DNA from: a virus
Direction: 5' to 3' (one strand)
DNA: 45,800 bases
IMG/VR virus record: IMGVR_UViG_3300015245_000196
Span: 1,052-46,851 of that record
Below the pieces are notes generated by a model that saw only the letters and a list, made by a program, of their open reading frames with translations, had not been told where the DNA came from and ran no database searches. This document shows positions 1 to 9,431 of this stretch, one piece after another. The position numbers and the translations under genes were made by a program. Position 1 is the stretch's first letter. Each line of letters starts with the position of its first letter.

Positions 1-1
1 C

Positions 2-607
2 TCGACGCCGGCGCCGATCGGGGATGACGTGGCGGCCGCTGCGCGCGACGCGGCGCTCGAGTCCCTCGCCCCCGCCGCGGCCGTCGTGTCGCGTCGACCG
101 CCGACGCAGGGTAGCGGCGCGCCACAAATCGCGATTGATCCCGACGACCCCAACAAAACCATCCTGATCCCGCCGCGCGGCGGGCCGCCGCTGCAAGTGA
201 CCACGCCGACCGGCACGCACACCGCGCGCCCGACCGCGAAGCCGGAAGGCCCGACCACGCACATGCGCGACATCGAGTACCTCAAAGCGCACGGCTACAC
301 CGAGCAGGACGCGACCGATCTCACGATGGGCGCGAAGGCGAACCCCGAGACGCTGTACAACGCCGTCGTGCAAGCGGAGCTCAGGAACTTCGCCAAGCCC
401 GAGGACGCCTCGAAGCTCGCGAAACAGATGGTCGCGACGCGCTTCGGTGCGGACGCGGCCGAGCAAGCCTCGCGCCCGCGGCAACAGGATCCGGCGAGCG
501 CGGGTCTGCCGACCGGCGTGCCGACGGGCTCCAAGCTCGTCGGTCACACGAAAGCGGGCGGGGAGATCTATCAATTGCCCGACGGCTCGAAGGTCGTCGC
601 GGAGTAA
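2..607 (+). CDS. Putative internal virion protein, C-terminal part (5' end cut off)
   Basis: The frame is open to the left edge, so the gene probably begins outside the window; a GTG at 29 preceded by a GGGGA stretch is an alternative start (192 residues). The visible part is rich in Ala, Pro and Gly, with a low-complexity N-terminal half and a short helical region (about residues 85-155 of the visible frame) containing charged heptad-like stretches. It ends with a small Gly-rich segment (GSKLVGHTKAGGEIYQLPDG) that looks like a beta-hairpin. It lies 3 bases upstream of the giant polyvalent gene, and its last codons supply that gene's GGAG ribosome site. Position between internal-virion-type genes (right edge) and the polyvalent protein suggests a virion or ejected protein. 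No family was recognised; the function is inferred from context only. Confidence 0.65.
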   Translation, partial: STPAPIGDDVAAAARDAALESLAPAAAVVSRRPPTQGSGAPQIAIDPDDPNKTILIPPRGGPPLQVTTPTGTHTARPTAKPEGPTTHMRDIEYLKAHGYTEQDATDLTMGAKANPETLYNAVVQAELRNFAKPEDASKLAKQMVATRFGADAAEQASRPRQQDPASAGLPTGVPTGSKLVGHTKAGGEIYQLPDGSKVVAE

Positions 608-610
608 GTC

Positions 611-3600
611 ATGCCGCTGCGAGCTCTACAACCCGACGAGGAGATCGTTCCGCTCGCGCAGCCGAAGCCGGCGGGGCGGCCCGTGCGCGCGATCCGTCCG
701 CTCGCCGACTCCGACACGGTGATCCCGCTCGGGCAGACACAGCCGAACACGCTGCCCGCGCACACGCCCTCGCTCTCCGAGTCGCTCTTGGGTCGCGAGG
801 ATCCGGGCGGCACCGCCAACGTCGCCGGCGTGCTGCCCTCGCTCGGCGAGCACCTTGCGACCACGGGTAAAGAGATCGGCAATCTATTCATGCAAGGCGG
901 CGTCAACGCGGCCGACGTGGCGCTCACCGCGCAAAAGCCGCTGCTCGACTGGTACTTGCAGCGCGACCAAGCCGCGCGCGATCGCGGCCAGCAGCAGCAA
1001 GAGGAGCTCTTGAGCTCGGGCCGCGAAATGTTCACGCCGGCGCAGACGACGCCCGTTGGCGACGTGCTCGGCGGGCTCGCCGGTATGGCGCTGCCGCTCG
1101 CCGGCGGCGTGCCCGGGCTCGTGGCGAGCGAGACGCTGCGCCGCGGCAAGGAGCTGCTCGACGAGAACATCGATTTGCCCACGGCGCAAAAGCTCTCCGT
1201 GCTGCGCGGGGCGACCACGTACGCGGGCGCGAAGCTGCCGATCGTCGGCAAGACCGCGGCGTCGCGCGTGCTCACCGGCGCCGGCGGCAACGTGGCGCTC
1301 AACGCCGCGGATCAGCAGCAGGAAAAGGACACGCTCAGGGCCGCCGCACCGACGCTCTCGCCCGAGGAGCAGGCGGCCGCCGGCGCGACGTTCGAGTCCG
1401 ATCAGCCGCCCACGGCCGAGCAACACCAAGCGCTCGCCAAGGCGGGCCAGCGCGGGCAGTACATGGAGCTCGCCGACAAAATCCCCGCGTGGTGGGATCC
1501 GAAAGCGCGCATCACCGACCTCTTGATGGGCGCGGGCTTCGGCGGTCTGCATCACGTGCTACAGGCGCCCGTCGATCGCGCGAACGCGCAAGTCGAGGCC
1601 GCTCGAGCCGCTGCCGAGCACGAGGCCGCGATCGGCGACACCCTCGCGCGCGCCGACGCCGGCGTGCGTGGAGCTCAACGGCCGCCCTCGAGCGGCGGCG
1701 CCGCGCAGAATCCGGCCGAGGCGTTCTACGACAGCTTCACGCAGGAAGGCCAGGAGACGCCGCGGCTGCACACGCCGGAATCGTTCGAGCGCCGTAACGA
1801 CATCCAGGCGCCCGAGCCGCCGCCGCCCAACGACGGCACGCTGCCGGCCGCGGGCACCGTCACGCGCACGCCGGCCGATCGCTCGCCGATCGAGCAGGAG
1901 ACCGAGCTCGAGCGCATGGGCCTGACGCCCGACGTGATCGGCAACCTCATCAAGCTCGAGGACGAGGGCGACGCCAAGCGCGCGGGGCGCGTGTTACCGA
2001 AGCCGGAGACACCGGCGCCGCCCGTGCCCGACGAGGCCGCTCAGGCGGCGCAGCGCGAGCGTTACGCCGGCGAGGCGGCCCAGGAGCGCACGGGGAAGAT
2101 CGCGGCCGAGCGGCGCGGCGAGATCGGTCTCACGCCCGACGTGCAAGCGAACCTCGCGCGTATGCAAGCACGCGGCGCGGTGGGCGCGTCCGTGCCGCCG
2201 ATCGCCGACGTTGTCGCACCTGTAACAGATAAATCGACGCCCACGGCCGATCAAGGGGTTACGCCGCAACAAAGTGCGACAAGCACTGTACAAACACCGA
2301 AAAAGGTCCGACCGCTCCGTCAGGGCGAGGAAATCGTGCCTCTTTCGGCCACCGAGGGCGGAAAAGCACCCGCGGCGGGCACAGAACACGCTATCGAGAG
2401 CGTTCAACCGGGCGAGAAGGGTCTCAAACGGCAGCGTCAAGACAAGGCCGTCAAGAAGTGGTTGCAGGCGAAGCGACCGCCCCCGAGCGATCCCGAGCGG
2501 CTGATTAGCTACCGCACCGAGGCGACGCTCGGCTACAACCTCGCGCACAAAGCGGGCGCCGCGCCCGACGTGCTCGACGCGCTGCGACGCGAATCGGAAT
2601 GGGCGCACGAGCAGCTCGCGGCGACCAGCCCCGGCACGCTCGAGAGTCTCGGCGTGGACGCCAAAGGCCGAAACACTCGCGCCGGCGGCGCGCTCGAGCA
2701 GACTGAGCCGCAAGGCAAAAGTGCAAAAAGTGCAAAACCGCAAAGCGTGCTCGAGCACCTCGCTCATCACGGCGGCGTCTCGATCGACGCGCTCGAGGCC
2801 GAGGGGATCGACCGCGCCGACATGCGCAGCGTCAAGGGCTTCAAGCGGCCGTTCACCAAGAAGGGCATGTCGCTCGACGCCGCGGCCGAGAAGCTGCACG
2901 AGGCGGGCTACCCCGTCGCCGACGAGGGCGGGCGCCCCGACGCCAACAAGGCGCTCGCGCTGATCGACTCCGAAGTGCGCCACGGCACGCGAACGCTCCC
3001 AAAGAGCGCAAGCGCGGAAGCCCCTGTGGCTGCGCAGGAACGCCGTGGCGGCGAGGAAGCCCGCACCGCGGCCGAGCGTCGCGCCCCGCCGCCCCGTGAG
3101 ACGCCCGACCGCCGCGGCGTCGTAGGCGAGCGTCGCAAGCCCGTCGGCGAAATGTCGCACGAGGAAATGCGCTCCGAGCTCCTCACGTCGCACCTGACGG
3201 GCTTGGCGAACCGCCGCGCGTACGACGAGCGCCCGCGCATGGCGCACCAGGGCTCGATTGACGTCGACTCGCTGAAATGGGTCAACGACAACATGAGCCA
3301 CGGATCCGGCGACGAGCTGCTCAAGGCCGTCGGCCAAGCGCTGAAAGAAGCCGCCGGCGACCGCGCGTATCACTTCTCGGGGGATGAGTTCGCGATCGAG
3401 GGCAAGGACGCGGCCGAGCTGCACGAGCTCATGGAGCGTGTCAACGAGCGGCTCGCGCAGGCGACGATCGAGATCACCAAGGCCGACGGCAGCGTGGTCA
3501 CGCTCGACGGTCTCGGCGTAAGCTACGGACTCGGAGAGACCCTCGATGCCGCCGACCAAAATCTCAGCGTTGCCAAACAGACCCGGGAAGCGCAAGGCGT

Positions 3601-6600
3601 TCGGGCGGCCCGCGGTGAAAAGCCTGTCGGCGCGACTGTCCGCGGCGGGGGTGACGAAGGCGGACCGGATCAGCAAGGTAACGCTCCCGCCGGCGTCAAA
3701 GAGCCCGGAGCCGACGAGTACGGATCCGAGCAGCCTGCCGAGCACGAGCCCGGAGACGTCGAGCACGTAACGCTCACCGGCGAGGGCCACGTCGCGCACA
3801 CGGAGCGCGGCGGCGGCGAGCACGTCCAAGTCGGCGAGGGACGCGCCGGCGTCAAAGAGGGCGGCGAGCTCACCGCCGAGCAGCAGTCGATCAAGAGCGC
3901 GCTGCGCGAGGTCGAAGACAATCCGACCGCGCCCGCGAAGGCGCGCGTTCGCAAGCTGCTCGATGCGTACAAGGCCGAGCACGGCAACGACGCGACGAGC
4001 GAACTCCTCGATCGCCTGGACGCCGAGCGCGAGCTCTCCGACGAGCACCCCGTCGTTCACGAGCAAGACGCCCTCGAGCGCGACTCACAAGAACTCGGCG
4101 ACGCGCTGCGCGCTGCGCACGAGGCGAATCCCGAGGACACCGCGCCGCACTCGGCCGTCCGCAAGCTCATGGCGCGTTTCGAGCGCAAGCACGGCACCGA
4201 AGCGCTCGACACTCTCATCGACAAGCTCGATAAGGAGCTCGATCTCGAGCCGCGCGAGATCCGCGCGTCGAAGGCGAAGCCGCCGGCGATGCCACCGCGC
4301 AACCCGCCCGAGCAGGGCGATCTCTTTACGCAAGACGACGCGCGCCCGGGCACGACCGCGAAGCAGATCGCCGCGGCGAACGCGATCCTCAAGGAGCTCG
4401 AGGACGCGGCGGCGTCGGACGAGGAGCACGACATCAAGTCGCTCGCGGTGTCGTTCAACCGCGAGTTCAAGACCGATCACACCGCGTCGCTGATCGGCAA
4501 GACGATCACGGCGACCGGCGACCTCGCGACGTTGTCGGAAGTGTTCCGCGACGCGAAGACGGAGATCCTGCGGTACTTCCTCACCGACAAGGGCAGCGGG
4601 CGGATCATCGCGCAAACCGGCGTCGGCTCGCGCCTGCCCGGATCCGGCGCGGCGTATCCGGCCGGCGAAAGCATGGAGTGGGTCGGGCGTTTCATCGCCA
4701 AGCATCCGGGCGCGGAACTCTGGATGCAGCACAACCACCCCGGCGGGTTCGCGCGTCCGTCGACGACCGACGTTGCGCTCACGGCGAACATCGCGCGGCG
4801 CTTCAAGATCAACGTGCGCCACGTGGTCATCGATCACGATCACTACGGGCGGATCATGGCGAAGCCCGACGGCGAGATCATCAGCAACGAAATCGTGCAC
4901 TGGTCGGAGAAGGCGAACGAGCCCGATCCGTTGCACACGCCGTCGAAGCCGCACCCGTTACTCGGCCGCAGCCTCACCGGGCCGGGGCCGCTCATTCAGC
5001 TCGCGAAGGAGCTCGAGCAGAAGGGCGCTTACGTGACCGTGATCGGCACCGGCGGCGCCTACAGCAAAGTGAAGACGCTCGGCGACATGCCGTCGCACCT
5101 ATTCAGCAACCCCGAGCGGCTCAAGCAACAGCTCCGACGCTTCGCCGTGCAAAACGGATCCGCGCAGCTCTTTATCGCCGGCATCGATCCCGAGCACTTT
5201 CGCTCGAGCGAGAGCCGCCGGCTGTTCAACGAGCTCCAATACGACGGCTACGCGATGGACTTCATCAACACCGAGGGGCACTCGTTCGCAACCGAGGGCG
5301 GCGGGATCATCCGAAAGGGCCAGCTCGAGCACGGCGTCGACTCGCACCTCGTCGCGCGCGAGGTCAAGCCGCGCGAGCCCGACACGCGCACCGAGAAGCA
5401 AGTCGACGCTTTCAACGCCGGCGCCGAGGCGCGCAACAAGCTCGCGGCCGAGGAGCGCTCGCGCGACGCGAAGCGCAACCCGAACAAGGACGTCAACGCC
5501 GACACCGGCCGACCGGGCGATCTCTTTACGCGGCACAAGCAACTCGATCTCGTGAAGGACGTCGTACCGCACCGCAAGTTGCTCGAGCGTCAATTCGAGG
5601 CCGCCAAGAAGGAGCTCGAGAAGCTCACAACCGCGGAGATCCCCGGCACCGTCGACGAGCCCGGCGGTCAAGCCGAGGCCGACGCACGCGCCGAGCAGAG
5701 CAAAAAGATCCGCGCGGCGCAAAAGCGCATGAACGATCTCGCCGAGCAGATCACGGGCCACAAGACCCGCTCGCTTGGCGAGCTCGCCGACGAGATCCGC
5801 GGGCTCGAGAATCGCCGGCGCGCGTCGCGATCGCCGAAACGTCGCAACGAGCTCGCCGACGAGATCTCGAAGCTGCACGACGAGGAGAACGACACCGTCG
5901 AGGAGACGCCCGGACAATACGGCGAGCGCCGCGCCGATCAGCGTCGCACGGTGGAACGCGGCGGCCGGCGCGAAGGCGACGAGGACAAATCGCAGAAGGG
6001 CGACAAGGGTTACGCGGCCGTCGCACAGAAAGCACTCAACGCCTGGAACAAGCGCGTCGGCTGGCGCTATGGGCCGCTCGGCCGACTACCGGCGAAGGAG
6101 CGCTATCTCGAGCAGCGCTACAAGGCGCTCGGCAAAGTCACGGAGTCCCAAGAGATCGCGCGCGGTCTCTACGACGCGCTGCACAAGGCGACGCCGGAAG
6201 ATAGCGCCGCGGTCTACGAATACTTGACCAACAAGGATGGGGAGTTCTCGACGATCAAGGATCGCGACATCCGGGCGATCGCCAAGACCACGAAGAACAT
6301 GATCGATCAGATCGGTCAACGGCTCGTGAACGCGGGGCTTTTATCGCAAGAGGCGTACGACGAACACAAGGGCGAGTATCTGCCGCGCCTCTACCTCAAG
6401 CACATGCTCGGCGAAAGCGTGATGAGCGCGATCGGCAGCGGTAAGCGCATGTCGGATCTCGGCTACTTGAAGCGCCGCCAGGACATCCCCGAGGAGGTCC
6501 GCAAGGTCGTGCTCGGCGAGATCACGGATCCCGCGTTCCTCGCGTCGTTCGGGATCTCGCGCACGCTGCGCGATCTCGCGCTGCATGACTTCCTGCAAGC

Positions 6601-8317
6601 GATCGCGGGGCGCGAACAGTGGACGCCGCGACACTCGACGGTGGAATGGCGCGGCCGACAAGTGACGCCGTTCTATCTCGCCGACGAGGCTCGAGCTCTG
6701 CGCAAGCGCGCGGCGCTGTACCAAGACGGATCCGCGAAAGCGGCCGCGTTCAAGCTCGCCGACGAGGCGCAGGCGATCGCCGACGAGGGGCTCGCGAAAC
6801 TTGAGGCGCGCCCGGATCCAAACGACTTCGAGCAGATCCCGAACTCGCGCCGCTACGGAGCGCTGCGCGGCCTGTACGTGCGGAAAGAAATCTACGGCGA
6901 TCTCGTCGGCGCGCAGCAGTGGATCCCTGCCAACTCGAGCATCGCCGAGCAGCTACTCGGATCCGGCGGCTTGATGGCGCGCGCACAGTCTTGGTGGAAG
7001 CTCTCGAAAGTGATCCTGAACCCGCCGACTCAGGTGCGGAATTTCATTGCGAACATGGTGCTATTGCACCTCTCCGGCGTGCCGTTCCATCGCGTGTACT
7101 CGGGCGAGATCGTCGGCAAGGCGATCAACTCGATCGCGAAAAAAGACCGCTTCTACCAGATCGCGAAAAAGTACGGGCTGTTCTCCGCGACGTTCGCCAA
7201 CACCGAGGGCGCGCGGATCCGCGACGAGTGGCTCGCGCTGCAAGACATGAAGGGCGGCGGCCTCGCGAAGCTGCGCGCGTTCGCCGGCCGCGGCGTCAAC
7301 GCGGCGAGCGACTTCTATCAACTCATGGAGGCGATCGGCAAGATCGCGAAGATCCGCGACGCGATCGAGCGCGAGGGCAAGGAACCGGCCGCCGCGGTGC
7401 TCGAGGCGCATGAGGCGTTGTTCGATTACTCGCTCGTGCCGCGCTCCGTGGGGTATCTGCGCAACGCGCCGGTCGGCGCGCCGTTCATCACGTTCGCCTA
7501 CAAAGCGGCCGCGCAGATGGCGAAGATCGCGATCAAGCACCCGGCTCGTTTCGCACCGTACGTCGCGATCCCGTTCCTCATGGCCTCGCTCATCAAGAAC
7601 GCCTACGACGTCACCGACGACGATCTCAAGAAGCTGCGCGAGGCGCTGCCGAAGTGGATGAAAGAGCGCGGGCACATGTTGTTGCTGCCGTACAAAGACG
7701 CGCTCGGCCGCTGGCAAGTCGTCGATCTCGGCTACCTCGCACCGTGGGGTCAATTCGCCGATCTCTACGCGGCCGCCGAGCAGGGCAAGGGCGTGAAGGA
7801 GCTCGCCGGCTCGCTGGCGTTCTCCGGTCCCATGATGGACGTCGCGAACGCGATTCAGACCGGCGTCGATCCCTTCACGGGCAAGGAGATCGTCAACCCC
7901 GCGGATCCGCCGGCCGATCGACTGCAACAGATGATGCAGTACGCATGGAACCTCGCCGCGCCCGGCTGGCTCACCGAACAGGGCGCGCTCAATCAGCTCC
8001 GAAAATCAGTCACCGGCAACAACTTGAACAAGCGCACGGGCGAGCCCGGCATGACGCCGACGCAAGCGTCGCTGCGGTTGCTTGGGTTGAACGTCTACCC
8101 CGCGGATCCGACCGCGACGCGCGCCGCGAATTTGCGCTCGATGCGTGCGAACCTCGAGGAGTCCAAGGCGCGCGCGAGCGAGCTTCTGCGCAACAAGAAT
8201 CTGAGCGACAGCGAGCGCGAGAAGATCCGGGCGACGTGGCAAAAACTTCTCGAGGCGCGCGGCAAGGAGATCGAGCTCTATAGTCGCGGCTCGGAAATCA
8301 ACCCGAAGCTACAGTGA
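611..8317 (+). CDS. Giant polyvalent protein with GGDEF, RadC-like JAMM and LPD38-like domains (2568 aa)
   Basis: Single uninterrupted 7.7-kb gene, ATG after GGAG. Domains in order: a disordered N-terminus with repeated EEIVPL-type motifs; a Gly/Ala-rich hydrophobic stretch at about 149-175; a small helical domain around 720-780 (ending in SLDAAAEKLHEAGYPV) of a kind common in phage polyvalent proteins; a GGDEF domain at about 845-1000 (LTGLANRR, DVDSLKWVND, SGDEF); two tandem helical repeats at about 1090-1212; a JAMM metalloprotease-like domain at about 1277-1427 with HNHPGGFARPSTTD, as in RadC; coiled coil at about 1640-1780; and a long C-terminal region (about 1800-2500) with NPPTQVRNF and hydrophobic helices that resembles LPD38. 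Known family: polyvalent proteins are multi-domain proteins carried in with phage or conjugative DNA. That this one is packaged and ejected is inferred from its place beside internal virion genes. GGDEF proteins make cyclic-di-GMP; activity here is untested. Confidence 0.85.
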   Translation: MPLRALQPDEEIVPLAQPKPAGRPVRAIRPLADSDTVIPLGQTQPNTLPAHTPSLSESLLGREDPGGTANVAGVLPSLGEHLATTGKEIGNLFMQGGVNAADVALTAQKPLLDWYLQRDQAARDRGQQQQEELLSSGREMFTPAQTTPVGDVLGGLAGMALPLAGGVPGLVASETLRRGKELLDENIDLPTAQKLSVLRGATTYAGAKLPIVGKTAASRVLTGAGGNVALNAADQQQEKDTLRAAAPTLSPEEQAAAGATFESDQPPTAEQHQALAKAGQRGQYMELADKIPAWWDPKARITDLLMGAGFGGLHHVLQAPVDRANAQVEAARAAAEHEAAIGDTLARADAGVRGAQRPPSSGGAAQNPAEAFYDSFTQEGQETPRLHTPESFERRNDIQAPEPPPPNDGTLPAAGTVTRTPADRSPIEQETELERMGLTPDVIGNLIKLEDEGDAKRAGRVLPKPETPAPPVPDEAAQAAQRERYAGEAAQERTGKIAAERRGEIGLTPDVQANLARMQARGAVGASVPPIADVVAPVTDKSTPTADQGVTPQQSATSTVQTPKKVRPLRQGEEIVPLSATEGGKAPAAGTEHAIESVQPGEKGLKRQRQDKAVKKWLQAKRPPPSDPERLISYRTEATLGYNLAHKAGAAPDVLDALRRESEWAHEQLAATSPGTLESLGVDAKGRNTRAGGALEQTEPQGKSAKSAKPQSVLEHLAHHGGVSIDALEAEGIDRADMRSVKGFKRPFTKKGMSLDAAAEKLHEAGYPVADEGGRPDANKALALIDSEVRHGTRTLPKSASAEAPVAAQERRGGEEARTAAERRAPPPRETPDRRGVVGERRKPVGEMSHEEMRSELLTSHLTGLANRRAYDERPRMAHQGSIDVDSLKWVNDNMSHGSGDELLKAVGQALKEAAGDRAYHFSGDEFAIEGKDAAELHELMERVNERLAQATIEITKADGSVVTLDGLGVSYGLGETLDAADQNLSVAKQTREAQGVRAARGEKPVGATVRGGGDEGGPDQQGNAPAGVKEPGADEYGSEQPAEHEPGDVEHVTLTGEGHVAHTERGGGEHVQVGEGRAGVKEGGELTAEQQSIKSALREVEDNPTAPAKARVRKLLDAYKAEHGNDATSELLDRLDAERELSDEHPVVHEQDALERDSQELGDALRAAHEANPEDTAPHSAVRKLMARFERKHGTEALDTLIDKLDKELDLEPREIRASKAKPPAMPPRNPPEQGDLFTQDDARPGTTAKQIAAANAILKELEDAAASDEEHDIKSLAVSFNREFKTDHTASLIGKTITATGDLATLSEVFRDAKTEILRYFLTDKGSGRIIAQTGVGSRLPGSGAAYPAGESMEWVGRFIAKHPGAELWMQHNHPGGFARPSTTDVALTANIARRFKINVRHVVIDHDHYGRIMAKPDGEIISNEIVHWSEKANEPDPLHTPSKPHPLLGRSLTGPGPLIQLAKELEQKGAYVTVIGTGGAYSKVKTLGDMPSHLFSNPERLKQQLRRFAVQNGSAQLFIAGIDPEHFRSSESRRLFNELQYDGYAMDFINTEGHSFATEGGGIIRKGQLEHGVDSHLVAREVKPREPDTRTEKQVDAFNAGAEARNKLAAEERSRDAKRNPNKDVNADTGRPGDLFTRHKQLDLVKDVVPHRKLLERQFEAAKKELEKLTTAEIPGTVDEPGGQAEADARAEQSKKIRAAQKRMNDLAEQITGHKTRSLGELADEIRGLENRRRASRSPKRRNELADEISKLHDEENDTVEETPGQYGERRADQRRTVERGGRREGDEDKSQKGDKGYAAVAQKALNAWNKRVGWRYGPLGRLPAKERYLEQRYKALGKVTESQEIARGLYDALHKATPEDSAAVYEYLTNKDGEFSTIKDRDIRAIAKTTKNMIDQIGQRLVNAGLLSQEAYDEHKGEYLPRLYLKHMLGESVMSAIGSGKRMSDLGYLKRRQDIPEEVRKVVLGEITDPAFLASFGISRTLRDLALHDFLQAIAGREQWTPRHSTVEWRGRQVTPFYLADEARALRKRAALYQDGSAKAAAFKLADEAQAIADEGLAKLEARPDPNDFEQIPNSRRYGALRGLYVRKEIYGDLVGAQQWIPANSSIAEQLLGSGGLMARAQSWWKLSKVILNPPTQVRNFIANMVLLHLSGVPFHRVYSGEIVGKAINSIAKKDRFYQIAKKYGLFSATFANTEGARIRDEWLALQDMKGGGLAKLRAFAGRGVNAASDFYQLMEAIGKIAKIRDAIEREGKEPAAAVLEAHEALFDYSLVPRSVGYLRNAPVGAPFITFAYKAAAQMAKIAIKHPARFAPYVAIPFLMASLIKNAYDVTDDDLKKLREALPKWMKERGHMLLLPYKDALGRWQVVDLGYLAPWGQFADLYAAAEQGKGVKELAGSLAFSGPMMDVANAIQTGVDPFTGKEIVNPADPPADRLQQMMQYAWNLAAPGWLTEQGALNQLRKSVTGNNLNKRTGEPGMTPTQASLRLLGLNVYPADPTATRAANLRSMRANLEESKARASELLRNKNLSDSEREKIRATWQKLLEARGKEIELYSRGSEINPKLQ
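3878..4250 (+). repeat. Two tandem helical repeats inside the polyvalent protein
   Basis: Two copies of a roughly 55-60 residue alpha-helical unit lie head to tail (about residues 1090-1145 and 1154-1212). Both contain an LREVED or LRAAHE helix followed by Asn-Pro, then a V-R-K-L-(L/M) helix, a KHG or EHG turn, and a final L-(L/I)-D-(R/K)-LD helix. The protein copies have diverged and the DNA is not identical, so this is an old duplication. Confidence 0.7.
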
Positions 8318-9096
8318 CCGCGCGCACCAAGTTCAAAGTCCCGGCGTACGGGAATCTCAATAAGGCGCTGATCTTTCAATCGGGCGCGCAGATCGGCGTC
8401 GACCTCGCGTTGCCCGATGGATCCGTGCCCGGGCTCTCAGAGCTCGCGGCCGCGCTCGCGCCGTATCTCACGGCGAGCTCGAGCACGCCGGCGCCGGTCA
8501 ACACGGTCGTTTTCTGGTCGCAGATCCAAAGCATCCCGGCGAACGTGCAGCAAGTCGTCGCGCTCGCAAGCGTCGGGCTCGTCACGCGGCAGACCGACGG
8601 CACCTGGATCACGAGCGCGATCGACGGCACCGCGGGGCGCATCGTCGTCGCCAACGGCAACGGCGATCTCGGGGATCCCACGATCGACCTCGCCACGGTC
8701 AGCGTGGGCGCCGGCGGCGTGCTCGCAACCTTCACCGTCGACGCCTACGGGCGCGTCACGCAGCGCACCGCGCGCACGATCACCGGCACCGCGACGCGCA
8801 TCGCGGTCAGCAACGGCGACGGCGCGGCGGGCAATCCGACCATCGACCTCGTCGCGGTCTCTCAAGACGCCAACGGCGTGCTGTACGCGATCGAGCTCGA
8901 CAGCTACGGGCGCGTCACCGGGCACCGCGTCGCGGATCTCGTCGACCTCGACGACGTGCTCTATCCGACCGGCACGCCGGCCGACGGCGACGTGCTCACG
9001 TACAACAGCGGCCAAGGCTGGATCCCGGCCCCGCCGACGGGTGGCGGCGGCTCGAGCTACCCGCCGCCGCAACTCCTGATTTCGGGGTGCTTCTGA
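8314..9096 (+). CDS. Tail fibre-like protein with two beta repeats
   Basis: GTG start overlapping the stop of the polyvalent gene (GTGA). The 260-residue product starts with a linker region and then carries two copies of a repeat of about 50 residues (residues about 105-205). Each has the pattern GTA-x-RI-x-V-x-NG-(N/D)-G, then NPTIDL or DPTIDL, and ends in DAYGRVT or DSYGRVT. This pattern is common in trimeric phage tail fibre shafts and stalks. The C-terminus is a Gly/Ser/Pro-rich tail (GGGGSSYPPPQ). It is the first of six coupled appendage genes, so it is probably a structural component of the adsorption apparatus. Receptor specificity cannot be read from the sequence. Confidence 0.75.
   Translation: MTARTKFKVPAYGNLNKALIFQSGAQIGVDLALPDGSVPGLSELAAALAPYLTASSSTPAPVNTVVFWSQIQSIPANVQQVVALASVGLVTRQTDGTWITSAIDGTAGRIVVANGNGDLGDPTIDLATVSVGAGGVLATFTVDAYGRVTQRTARTITGTATRIAVSNGDGAAGNPTIDLVAVSQDANGVLYAIELDSYGRVTGHRVADLVDLDDVLYPTGTPADGDVLTYNSGQGWIPAPPTGGGGSSYPPPQLLISGCF
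8626..8930 (+). repeat. Tandem tail fibre repeat (two copies)
   Basis: Two consecutive copies of a module of about 50 codons, starting near 8626 and 8785. Each reads GT-A-(G/T)-RI at the start, then NPTIDL or DPTIDL in the middle, and D-(A/S)-YGRVT at the end. The repeat is diverged at the DNA level. Confidence 0.75.
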
Positions 9097-9431
9097 TGAC
9101 CGATACGTTCACACCGAAAGAACTCGGCAACGGCCAGATCGCCAACTCGCAAACGACGATCCTCACCGCGGCCGCGAGCGTCACGACGTACTTGAAGCAC
9201 CTGTCGCTCTACAACACGAGCGCGACGCCGCAAACCGTGCAGCTCTGGCTCAAGCACACCGCCGGCACCGCGCGCAAGTGGAAGCGCTTTGTCCTCGCGC
9301 AGGACGAGCAAGTCGACGTGATCGATCCCGGCGAGGCGTACATGCTCGACAACGGCACCGTCGTCCAGGCGATGAGCACGACCAACAACGTCGTCGACTG
9401 GTGGGCGGACGGCGTGACTGAGGTTCCGTGA
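9096..9431 (+). CDS. Small virion-associated beta protein
   Basis: The ATG at 9096 shares a base with the previous TGA and has GGGGTG 9 bases upstream; a GTG at 9087 in the same frame is less likely because it would lose that ribosome site. The 111-residue product is predicted mostly beta (YLKHLSLYNTSATPQTVQLWLK) and has a tryptophan-rich end (VVDWWADGVTEVP). Proteins with this N-x-S/T-x2-x-Q-T-V-x-L pattern occur between tail fibre genes in many phages, but no function is assigned. Position in a coupled chain suggests an appendage subunit. Confidence 0.7.
   Translation: MTDTFTPKELGNGQIANSQTTILTAAASVTTYLKHLSLYNTSATPQTVQLWLKHTAGTARKWKRFVLAQDEQVDVIDPGEAYMLDNGTVVQAMSTTNNVVDWWADGVTEVP

Noticed and set aside
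1994-4066. 690-codon open frame on the minus strand inside the polyvalent gene
   Set aside because: GC-rich codon bias makes long antisense frames; product is Arg/Leu/Val-rich low complexity with no ribosome site or family pattern.
8279-8284. TATAGT near the end of the polyvalent gene as promoter for the tail fibre genes
   Set aside because: No -35 and no TCCG context; it encodes the Leu-Tyr-Ser codons of the protein.
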